Assembly: GCA_035079385.1 (NCBI GenBank)
Contig: JAVHKY010000046.1
Location: 1,550,001-1,614,000 of the forward strand
Length of the DNA: 64,000 nucleotides
DNA from: Aspidiotus rigidus
Lineage: Eukaryota; Arthropoda; Insecta; Hemiptera; Diaspididae
Direction of reading: 5' to 3'
Both the position numbers and the translations under genes were made by a program. Below the pieces are notes generated by a model. It worked only from the letters and a program-made list of their open reading frames with translations. It searched no databases and was not told the DNA's origin. This document shows positions 21,830 to 33,900 of the stretch, one piece after another. Numbering within the stretch: the first letter of the stretch is position 1; every line of letters starts with the position of its first letter.

Positions 21830-22500
21830 GGTGTAATTCAAATTTTTGATTCTATCAATTTTTCATGGTTTCTTTCTTAGTCTAATTGAAACATGTTCCA
21901 ATTGATTCCATCAATTTTTTATGGTTTCTCTCTTGGTCTAACTCAAATTAATGTTGATTCTATCGATCTATTCATGGTTTCTCCCTGAGTCTAATTCAAA
22001 TGTTGATTCCATCAATTTTTCATCATGGTTTCTTCCTTAGTCTAATTGAAACATATTAATTCCATTATTTTTTTATGGTTTTTTCCTTGGTCTAACTCAA
22101 ATGAGGCGCGCTCAGCAAAACCATATATTACCGGTATGTCGCAAAATAAAATTTTTTACAACAGGCAAAAAACAAAAAAAATCCAAAAAATTTTTCTCGT
22201 TCTTTGCAACCTAAAATGCTCGTACTGCAGCAAACTTTTATCGTAGCGACCTACCATCTTCTTTATCTAAAAGTTGATCAACTCCTCGGAAAAAAAACAA
22301 TCAAAATCCGACAAAAAAAATTCGCGACATAATGGTTTTGCTGAGCGCGTCTCAAATGTTAATTCTATTAATTTATTTATGATTTCTCCTTGAGTCTAAT
22401 TCAAATTTTGATTCTATTAATTTTTCATGGTTTCTTTCTTAGTCTAATCGAAACATATTGATTTCATAAATTTTTTTATGGTTTCTTCCTTGGTCTAGAA
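21830..22500. repeat. Higher-order tandem repeat, ~60-bp monomers in triplets
   Basis: Monomers share TTGATTC-(T/C)ATCAATTTTTCATGG. They differ in a tail that cycles A (CTTAGTCTAATTGAAACAT), B (CTTGGTCTAACTCAAA) and C (CTGAGTCTAATTCAAATG). The order A-B-C-A-B-[insert]-C-A-B gives a unit of about 185 bp. Confidence 0.65.
22096..22358. mobile_element. hAT-like MITE with 8-bp target duplication CTCAAATG
   Basis: A 247-bp element (22104-22350) with inverted ends AGGCGCGCTCAGCAAAACCA and ATGGTTTTGCTGAGCGCGT, flanked by CTCAAATG on both sides. The tandem array resumes in register after the insertion, so the duplication is well supported. Confidence 0.7.
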
Positions 22501-23459
22501 ATATTTTTTTTCCTTCTCGAGGAAGGAAGCATTTTGCCATTAAGGCCCGTCTTTTCCTAAACTCACAAAACATCGCGTTTTTGTGTTATTATTGACCCAG
22601 ATAAATTTACAATTATTGTAGAAAAATACTTATAATAAAAAAAAAAAGGTTAAAAACAAATTGTGTACATCCAAGGGTTGTAATTTCATAAACTTTTTTT
22701 TCAGCAATGTCAGTGTTTTAATTCATGATTGAAACTTCAATTACTGTTATAGGCGCGAATCATCAACAAAACATTTAAACTACGACAAAAATAGCAACTG
22801 TCTTATAGGTTGTATTCTTCGCAGATTTAAATACAGAGAAAATGGAGTAAAAATGGGAGAGCGAAGGAAGCAGTCCGAGCGAATGAACGACAGAACGACC
22901 CAAGAGAAAAAACGCGTTCGTTGAAAAAAAAAAAAAAAAACGAAGTCCGGGTCCACCAGATAGACGAGTCACGTTGGAAGAATAGTCAGCACTGACAAAA
23001 AAGAAATGCAATGTGTAGTAGGGGTGGTACTATGACAATGCTTTGGTGTTATTAAATGTCTATACAAACCGGGTATCTACTAACAACGCACGTTCTTCAT
23101 TCAACAGTAATGGTACTTCTTCCGAAATTGTGAGAGTTATCAAAACTAAGACCATTGACTGTATATGAGAGGAAAATGGAAAATTTGCATGAAACTGAAT
23201 TCAAGATTTTATATCTCATCTAATTTGCAGGTCGTGTGTTTTGAGATATCTTTAATTGGATGTCAAAATGCCAATCACTCGAGTGTTATTTCAATTCTAC
23301 ACGTCGAACACGCTTACATGAGAGAACCTTCATTTCAGCCACAATCTCGTGACATACGCACGCTAAAATTCAAAAAAGTATTGCAACTATTCTTCTATTC
23401 TGAAAGTTTTGTGTTCAATTGGAGTTATTGACGTAATTCCAACACCCTCATCATACACA
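22501..23459. other. No recognisable gene; intergenic sequence downstream of mei-P26
   Basis: Mixed AT-rich sequence. The 88-codon plus frame at 23165-23431 has no recognisable family. A TATTTACA motif at about 23505 (TGTAAATA on the minus strand) resembles a Pumilio site and would matter if the 3' UTR extends this far. Confidence 0.35.
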
Positions 23460-26400
23460 GATAGAGTAAAGATCCCTCTGAAAGGTATTCAATGGTAAAA
23501 AACTTAAAATATTTACAAAAAAAGACCGGTGAAAAATTCAATAATTTATATTTATTAATAAATTAATTTACTTGCATATCAACAGTCTCAACAATAAGAA
23601 AACACTTTTCAGTGGGGGGGGGGGGGAAGAAAAGGAAGATGAGGATATCAGAAGTCTGAGAAACAATGTCAGTAAAAACTAATGGAATTTACAAACTTCA
23701 ATCAATATTATATAGTTAATCCTTGTATTGTAATGAAATTAGAAAAAAATGAAACTAATTGGAAGAGGAAAAGGAACAAACAATGCAAAAAAAAAGTCAA
23801 TTCATCATTTAAAAAAAAAAAAAAAAAAAAAAACTGGGAATTGAAAACAAATTGTGCATATTATTGTAAATTTTTAATGAGCAATCTAAAGAAGAAAGAC
23901 AAAAATAACTGCTTTAGCGCTTATCATCCAATCTTGAAATGCATTCAAGATAAAAGTTCTCGAAGAAGAGAAGCAAAAACTGACTTTAAAAGTTCTATTC
24001 ACCACATATAATAACTACGTTTCTCATGACAAATAAAAATAATATTTAATATTGACAAAACATCAATGTATTTCAACTTGATTTTTTAAATGAAGAAGAA
24101 GTCAAATTAGCCTGAACTACATAGAATAATTTCAAAAAAAAAATGAACAATTTGAAAAAATTTATGAAAAATGATTCCATATAGAAACCTCTTACTAACA
24201 CTAAAGGTTAGTGGAACATTAATAAAAAGGTAAAACAAAATTAACAATTGCAAAAATAGCAGAAAGGATTGATACTGTTGGAAAAAATTCAATTCCTCAA
24301 CAGAAAAATTTAGTTCATTTGGATAATGTGAGATCGAGACACTACCTACTTTAGAACTAAACTATGATTAAATTAGGCAAGGAGAAATAAAAACAATCAA
24401 CAATTTGATAGAAAACATAAAAATGGGGAACAGATAGTCAAATAAAAGAAGAAAAAAACTTGTTTCATATCTTTAACACAGAAAATATATTATTATCATC
24501 ATTATAAGAGTCTCGATTTTTTTAAAGGAACTATTTTTATGATGAAATTTGCTATTAGCTATTGGAAATTGAAGGAAATGAAGACCATTCACTCATTCTT
24601 TATTCTTCTTAGTTGGACATAAGTTGATGACAAGATTTTTTTTTTTTTTTTTGTGCAATTAACACAATGATGAAAATATATTTAGGAATGTTGATAGAAA
24701 ATTGATATTTAAAATACACATCAAAAATAGGAGAACATAAAAAATAAAAAATCACCAGAAATAATTATTGTGATACAAACCATCAAAATTATAGTTTACC
24801 TAGGATAATATTATTGAAAAGAGAATAAAACTGTGTTGTAGTGCCAAAATGGCACTCAATTACTCCAAATCTATTTTTTCTTTCATCCTTTTATTATTCC
24901 TGTCTGGTTTCTTTTCAAGAAAACTGATTAACGCACAAGGACCTACATTCTAATTTACAGGTGTCATTATCCAAAGAATGAGGGAAAAAGGGAAGAATAT
25001 CAATATAAAATATCAGCAAATCAAATAATTAAAGGGAACAATAAGACGTGCTAGTGTTAGCCTCTTCAACGGCTTTTAGATGAGTTTAACAATATTATTT
25101 TCAATATTTTCAAACTAAAATTGTCTTCCAAAGTTTGTTAATCAAATTTCAATAAATAGAAAATCACTGCATGTAATAAGTAAAAATAATTACCGAAATT
25201 CAAATATTTTTCCCAAATAAAAACAAATAAAAAATAGAGCAAAACCAAACAATTTATAACTCCCTCTGAATGATAAATTAATGCATTTGTCCAAATTTTC
25301 TAAAGCAGCCCAATGTTGACCCCCATTGGGTTATAAATCTAGTTTCAATGTAAGATAGAAATAGACCCATCAATATTAACAAAAATATTTCTTCAAATCA
25401 ATGAACTTGCCAGTATTTCATGTAAGAACTCAAGAAACAAAATATTATGACAGGATAAAGAAATTCAACTCGACGTTGATCATTTGAAGAAGAGGAAATG
25501 AAGAAAAAACCAATCAAATACACTTTGCTTGTATCATAAAACATTGTAATAAAAATAATAAAGTTCAAAAGGAGAAAAAAAAGTCAACAAAGAAAAAATT
25601 GAAGGAAAAGAAATGTGCTCCCAATTTGATAGATATGTTTCACAGCATAGAAGAAAAATTCAATACACTAAAAAGTTTGAGTGATTTTAGACATTTTGTG
25701 AAATTCAATGTCAACTATACTGCATAAAATCAAAATAATATCATGTTTTAGGAAATGGAATGTTGCCAGCTTATTTCATTATCTAGATTTATAATTAGGC
25801 TAGCTATATTTGCAATCAGGTTATTATTTTGAGAGTGGATTTGTAAAAGTGGTGATGATAATAATAATAACAATATGATTTGAACAATATATTCAAAGCT
25901 ATTTTTGAGAAATGTAATCCCACCCATAATTCATAAAATTATGCTTCAAAAGACAATTTATATGCTTGAAAAATTAACATCAAAATTAGTAAAATGTGAC
26001 ACTCCATATGATACAAAATGTAAAAATGAAGAAGATGATTTAGAGTAATACTTTCAAGATATCACAATAAAAAAGCTCCATCTTACTGGGCCATTTTTAG
26101 TTCAAAATAAAGATATTTCTTTTTTAAATCGATACTGATTAATGTGACTTCTGAAGTTCTTTTGAGTTTTAAAATCTGTTTTTAATGAGTTTGGAAGGAT
26201 GAACAGTATGAAGAATAATCAGCACCTAAAACATCACAACGTCAGAATAATTCAAAAAAATAAATTTTAGCAAGAATTTTGAGGTCAAATCTTAGGAATA
26301 CAAACCAAGATGGGTACACAATGAATACACCTCAGAGTGAGAGTAAATTTTCTTCCAAATTTAAAACAATGATAATATGAAGCACACAAGAATTTGACAA

Positions 26401-27990
26401 ACAGAAATACATGAAATATCATGCACTCAATCTATTTTCCCCAATCTATTCTGTTCTTTCTTGTACCTTTTCTTTTGTATTGGAAATATAAATATAACTG
26501 ACAAGTGAGAGAAAAAGGAAAACAGAAGAAAAGAGAGGCCCTAACATGAGGACACATTAATTAGACAACTACCAGAGAAATGTCATTATTATTATTACTA
26601 AGATTATCATTCAATATTATCAAGATAGGGAAAAATGAAATGAAGGAAAGATGGTGAAAAAAGAAAGACATTTCAAGGAGTAAAGAAATAAAAATGGGAG
26701 TAAGAAAAAAAAAAAAACAAAAACAAAAACAAAAAAAAATGTACAGGTTTGAACACACTTCTTAATTTAGATGGAACCAGGCTCTCACAACTTGAAATCT
26801 TATCTAAAATTTCAAGTTATTCATCAGTTGAAAGTAACTCTATGACCAGAAATTCCAAAAAGAATGGATAATGAGCACTCTTAATACATTGAATTGACCA
26901 AAATAAAATACAGGTTCAAATTCAAAGTTAGATGAATTAATAATTGCCCGATTAATAATGTGAGGCAGGGAGAAAATTTAAAAATCAGTACACATATTTA
27001 ATTTCTATAATTGAATAATAAAAGTCAAGAACTGACAAATTAGGAACACAATGAAGGTTTCTAAATGATAGATTACAATTAGAGTAAAAATAAAAATTAT
27101 AGTAATAAAATAATAATAGAAATAAGATCACTACTACTTGTATCATTAAAATAATATGTGAATCTTTTCACTCATAATTCCAATGAAAAGCTAGAATTTT
27201 TGACTAGACATTCAACAATAACAGTAAAAATGGATAGAATTAGAAATGATAAGAATTAGTAATAGTACTCGATCTATAGCATGATCATTTTGAAGATTCA
27301 ACTTGTAAAAGCAAAACAATTGCATACTTTGCTTATTTATCTTTCCTCTCTTATTTTAAGAAGTTATATGATTATTGTAAAATCTTTGAACAATTACTTG
27401 TGGCGATACAAAATTAAAATTTGAAATTTCTAAACACAATCAGGCTTCACAAAATTGTGTTTTTCTTTTTACTTAGCCTTTGAGACTCGGTAAGGAAAAT
27501 TTCTGACTTAAAAGTCAAGTGTTATAGGACTGTAAATTCAAATAGTCATTCATAGATGTACACAATCAGAAGATGAAGATAAGAATTCTGCTAGAACAGA
27601 AATATTTGTGGAATACAATAATAAAAACAAAACCAATAAGTAATCTAAATGAAAAAAAAAAAAAAAAAAATTGAAGAGGAAACGTTCAAAACTTTTGCTT
27701 TCCAAGGAGTGAAAAAAAAAGGCAATCCAATTTAGAACGACAGTTCTCAAAATTAGGTCCATTATTCAACAAATTTGTAGAATTTAGCCTTCAAGTCTCA
27801 GTAAAATAGATTTGATTGCGAAAGAAAAAAAGAAAAGAAGCAAGGATGGAAAAAGAAAAGAAAAAATAAAGACAAAGTAGAAGAAAGAAGTGACACAGTT
27901 TTGTGTGGTATTGGTTATTCTACTCAGAACAATCAAGGACTTATAATACTGCGCTTTTTCATTCAAGTTTCATACCATTTGTAGGTCTGT
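23460..27990 (-). other. Putative long U-rich 3' UTR of the mei-P26-like gene
   Basis: Directly downstream of the mei-P26 stop codon, about 4.5 kb is strongly A-rich on plus and therefore U-rich in the gene's sense. It has no MITE, no recognisable element and no convincing coding frame, in sharp contrast to both sides. TRIM-NHL regulators often have long 3' UTRs. The polyadenylation site cannot be located by eye; many AATAAA matches exist on the minus strand. Short ORFs such as 26561-26758 and 27550-27762 are poly-Phe products of T-runs. Confidence 0.42.
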
Positions 27991-30900
27991 TCAAAATGGA
28001 CTTTTCAAAACAAGAACATGATGATTATTCTTTGCAACTGTGATGATACAACCTTCTGATGTTATTTTGAGACCACAGCAACGTGACACCTGGAAGTCAA
28101 AAAATTCGAAAGAAATGTTGAGGAGTTGAACTCGGAAAAATTTTCAATTACCAAAGCAGTTACAGCAAAGTATCTTAGGGGTTCAGACGTTTCGGCGCGA
28201 TATCTCGGCGCGGAAAAAAACAGAGCTGTGACGCATTGTATTTTGTTAATCGGTTGACGTTACCCAGAAGACGCCACAAGGAGGTTGACTTACTTCGTCT
28301 TCCAAAACAAAAATGCAACAAGTTGCAAATGTGTGCTTTGTCGTCATAATGTGTCGTGGCAATACTACTTGGCTCTTAAATAGTGGGCAATGACTCGTAG
28401 GTATTCGATCGTGGTTTTCTCCACGTAATGCTACACGATGTTCACGATTTATGCGTCGTTCAGAACGTATTTTCTTTTCTCTGTTGGCGGGACTCCGTTT
28501 TCGCTCGGTTTGTAACTTACAGTGCGCCTCTTCGACCACATTGTTGGTTTTCGCGCCGCGACGTAGTGTACGATTGTACACATTCCGGCCACATCGACCA
28601 TTCGTGGGCAAAGAGTGGCTGTTTCCTTCCTCCTTTCTATGGTCCCCCAATATAGTTACTCGTATTCTCCGTATAATCCACGATAGGCCGCAAAGACGCG
28701 TCGACGTACGCTTCAAGATCCTCAGTAGATCATGTCCTTGGTTAAGCGTCGATATTTTGTCACATTCACTTCATCAGTCTATTTTATCTCTTCTCGTGCC
28801 GAAACGTCCGTAACTCCTTCTCAGGTAAGAAAAAAATTCAGTTTGCACCGCTAGATTTTTTTTCTGAAATTTTTACATTATAAATGCGGCGACTTTTGGA
28901 AAATTCTCTGACCTTGCCGAAATTCTTTTGAGCACCAAAAATTACCAGTTTTTTTTCGGTTTTCATAAAACTGGTCACCCTGTATATGTATAGCCATGAC
29001 GGGTACAACTATTCGTTTCCGGTAGACATGCATCCATTAGAGGACACGCTTTACTTATTTTTCACAGATACATAGTTAAATAAACCATCCCAAAAAATCA
29101 TTTCTTACGAAACTTGAATTTATTCAGAAGAAAATGATAGAGGCTACGATTTTTATTCTCTTCAATTTTTTCATAAAAATAAATGAAACTCGAATAACCT
29201 TTCTAAATTCGATTTAATCCATCTTTTTATTAGCCCTGAAGACAAGCCGCTACTATGCCTAATGGAGCGATGCCCATTACATTCTAGTTTTGAGAGTTAC
29301 CAAGCGGCTACATGAAGCCTAAGATAAAAACGCCCAGCTAGCCGTCAGACACATTGCTAACTGCTAGTGTATTATAATTCGAAATAACGAAAGATTAGCC
29401 ATTGATCTCATTTTTCAAGAAAATGAAACAAAAATTATCCTGACTTAAGAAAAATGTCTAGTACCAAAACATTTCCAGCGGAAAAAAAAAAATACAGAAC
29501 GTAAAGCAAGAACCTGAACATTGTTAGAATTCTATTTAACCATTGTAAATGAACAATGATAGGTCACAAGTAATTCGATTCCCTTGATAAGTGATGATAC
29601 TTGCTACACTAAGTAACCGAATTAATATACATGAAGGAATGATTGTAACCTGAATTATTGACTCATCAAACAGCTCAAAACAATAATATACATCAAAAGA
29701 ATAGCCAATAGTTTCCAAAAAATCTATATCAGATCTCACCTTCACGTAGGGACACTCGTATTCGTAAACCAATGTGCCGTCCGGCAAAAAAATACATATG
29801 TGGAATTTATTTCCATGCGAATCACCCACCAATATGTTTCCATTCGACAGGACGTCAATTCCGTTCGGATAATCAGTTAAACCTTGATTACCAATACGGT
29901 TCAAAAATTGTCCTTCCTGCGAAAATACTACAACGCAATGCCCTTTAAAATCGCAAATATAGAATTTGGAATCTAGAAGAAAAAGATAATTACATAGATT
30001 AGGGTCAACTTTTTAACGTAAATTTTTCATTATAATTTTCAAAAGTTATAGTCTACTAACTTTTCACAGCAATATCTGAAGGCTCAGTCATTACACCTTT
30101 GCAATCAAACCACGTAGATAGGGCACCAGATTCATCCAACTTATAGAGCGAAGGCTGCACGCTGTCAACGATAACGATATCTCCATCTTCTGCTACAGTC
30201 ATACCGGCCACAATATCAACGTACCTACCATCAAAAATACGGTATTAAAATTGAAATACATACGTGTATAGCGTTGATATTCCTAGAAGCTCAACGATAA
30301 TATAAATTCACAGATTTTGAACTAACTTGAGGCGGATTTTCTTAATAAATATTCCATCGCGTGAGAACAATTGCAAACGAGACCGTTCGTTTCCTCGATC
30401 ACAAATGACAAAATTACCAGATGGCAAAATTTCAATTTTTCTTGGGTACCATAACTGGCCTTCCAATTTTCCAGCAATTCCAAATTGAGTTCGATATTCA
30501 CCATCTTTGTTGAACACCTAAAACAAAACATACAATGAAAGCAGATGGTTGTTTTTATTCCTGAGGATTCATTTAGACCACAATTTTACTTGGATTCGGT
30601 GATTATTAGTGTCGGCAACAATGATAGAATCATCACTGGCGATACAAAAACCGTGCGGTGAACCAAACTGACAAGCTGACGAGCCGAGCTGACCGAATTT
30701 AAAGTGTATTTCCAACGCAGCAGCCCTTTGGGAATTATTGCGCAAGTAAGAATGATATCCATTGTGATGACAGGCACTGCCAGATACGCCATTTCCTGCC
30801 ACTGGGTGCACCACATTGGTTTCTATTCCTATAAAGATAAACAAAATATAAATATTTGAAAGTAAAAATACTGGTCGACTTGATCAGCCTCTTTACTAAC

Positions 30901-33900
30901 CATTATGCGACGAAAAGAAAGATGAAGGAACAGAATCAAAAGCTGAACCATGACCATTCATCACACCAGAAGATCCGTTGACTAAATCTAGCACCGAATT
31001 AGCGTCTACAGTAGAATCAAAGGAGGATATTATGCTAGAAGAAGTAAGACCATTTATGGTTCTGAAGCTTGTCATCATGTCTGTAAATACTCAATAATTA
31101 GGGCACGACCAGTTTGCACACAAGAAAAAATTATTTTTAGTTTACCATTGACGGGCTCTGTTACTTGAACACCTCCTAATTTTGCTAAAGCCTGAATATT
31201 ATTTATCAAGGTAGACGGTAACTCTGACGGCCCCAACAAATCCAACGGAAATGTAGAAGATACATTGTTCGGTGGTGGAGGTGTTTTAGTGGGGCATGCA
31301 GATGCAGCCAATGACGCTAACCGCGTCAGATTCATTTCACCCAATGTTGTTAATCCTTCAAGAGGTGGCGTTTGCGGTGTAATCACAGGAAAATTGTCAC
31401 TGTCAAAAGATGATGGCATTGATAATGGACTACTGGTTACAGGACTCGATTGCATGCTAACTGTATTCGCTATGGTTGTGTTTCCATTCATCATTGAAAT
31501 AGCTAGATGATTAACATTATTAGAAGGGGCGTTAGAAATGACCGAGTCTAGTAGACATAGTTCGGAAGCGCTTTCATGACCATTGTTCGAGTTTTCAGCG
31601 GAGGGTTTTTTTGAAAATGTCAAAGTATCCGAATCCTTGATGTAGCCGAGAACTTCCTAGAATTATAGAATAGAAATAATTTTTCGCAATATACGGTATA
31701 ATTATTATGCCGATGGAGGTGAACTTACCTTGGTTTGACTTTGAAACGTACTCAAATCGGTAATAAATTCCAAGGAAGTTGTACCTTTCGGATTCAAGTC
31801 TGATTTTTCGGACAATAATTCTAAGTGGTTTATAATGGTACTTTTTAGACTCAGCAATTCGCCATCGCTGCCATTATCCAAAATTCGCGACGTGAAAGAA
31901 CATGCGTATTCGATTTTCTCTATATTCTTTTCCAATCTTAAACATAGAAAAAAGATATCTTAAGGTTGACTCATACGCTGAAGATAATGAAAAACGGATT
32001 TTCTCGCAAATAATATTGTTTGATAACTACTTTTGTATTGCATCCATCACTCGAAGTTCTTGACGTGTGTGGTTACTACTTAAATGTTCCAACGCCTCAT
32101 TCTGACATTTCTCTAAAATCGCCTTATAGATCTGTAAAATCAAACAATATACGTGTATAACTATGAGATTATTTGAATATTCGGCATATCTAAACAAAGT
32201 TTTAACGTTAGCAGAAGACCACAGCCTGAAAGAATATAAGTTGAATGAATTTATTTATATAATTAAAAGCAAACGATGCATTATACAAGAAATTTCGTGT
32301 TACATCACTACCCATACAACAATTGCAGGTTGAAATAAAATCTTACATTCATGAGTTATTTATTAGACAATGTCCTAAAGTGAGTGACTCATCACGAGCT
32401 GATGGACCGGTGTATAATACAAATTTCTTTTTAATAAATTCAAATTATGTAAAAATTACGTACGCAGGGTATAACCCGTAACTTGAAGATGTGACTAAAA
32501 ATCAGCTCACTAGTTTACCTATCAAAAACAGTTAATCAATGGCGAGTTTAAAAAAAAAAAAAAATTTTTTATCAAGTATGGATACGATAGTTCTTCACGT
32601 AAATAGGTAGATATGAATCTGAAACTGTCGAATCAGTGCTTAATAAAAGTGTTAACTAAATTTCTACGGTGAATGTGAAATTTTAGTTCAACCTATAGTG
32701 CAATCAAGCTTTAAATCGTTTTGTCATATTAGTGCTACAGAAAATCATAGACATATATAGAGTTAGGATCTGCCGGTTTTTGTCAAATGATTTCCTTTGA
32801 GGACGAGTCAAAAATAATAAAAGATGAACACGATTTAGGGTGTAGGAAGGCCAGGAAAAAAATTTTATTTCACCGAAAAATACCGAAAACAGAATAAACA
32901 CCGAAAATGGACTTCACCACCGAATAAAACCGAAAATTGACTTAAACGTCCAAAACTTCCCAAAAAACTGCTGGCAACGCGTGAAATAGCGAGATTTTGC
33001 AAAATAGTACGGAAATATTGTGAGTTACGAGAAAAATTGGTTGTTTTTGGAAAATCTACTAATTTCAAAAGAAATTGAACGTGAAGCTCACGTTGCGTTG
33101 GGTAGAGCACTCGTTTTGAGGTTTATTGAGATCTCTTAAAACTGAGTATGAATATCTGCGAAAATCATAATTTTGGTTGTAATTATTGCAAAATTCCCCC
33201 TTTTTTACCATTTTTTTTGGTAATTATTATTTTTACGTTCAAAAATTTGGAAAATACCGAATAATACCGAAAATGACATTTCAAAAAACCGAATTTTAAT
33301 TTATCGGTACCGAAAAATCCTAACTCTAGACATATAATAGAGAACCTAGATATCGTATTGGCTATTTAACGCGTGTTAAAGTTTTGTGATTGGTCGCTCA
33401 TCAGAGTTGGTAAATAGTTGGTGAAACAACGAAATTCCCATGAGACACTTTACAATTTTGAACTTGAATACGTGAATGAAAATTGATTCTTCAGGGTGTC
33501 TACCAGGATTGAAAAATGGAGATAGTTGACATTAGTTGACCTTTTTTCGATATTTTATTTGACCCTAAAAAATATCAACCCCCCCTCCAAACTAATATCG
33601 TAATTTCGGTATTTTTTTTATCTATTTGCAAGAAATAATATTTAATTGTGAAAAGTGTCAGTTTCAAAGTCGGAAGATCGTTGATTATACCTTGATATTG
33701 TGCATATAGGAAGACATGTGAAAAACATTCTTCGCACAAAATTATGCATTTTTGGACCTTTCAGTTGTCCTACGGATAGAAAAGTTGACTTTACTTGACT
33801 TTGTTGACCATCTTTCAAAAAAGTTGACTTTAATTGACCTAGTTGACCTGGTAGACATCCTGTTCTTTCAAGCTGAAATTTTTAGGTAAATTTCTGAGTG

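Noticed and set aside
28428..28813. Plus-strand frames of 75 and 120 codons
   Set aside because: Antisense to the MULE relic; no domain seen.
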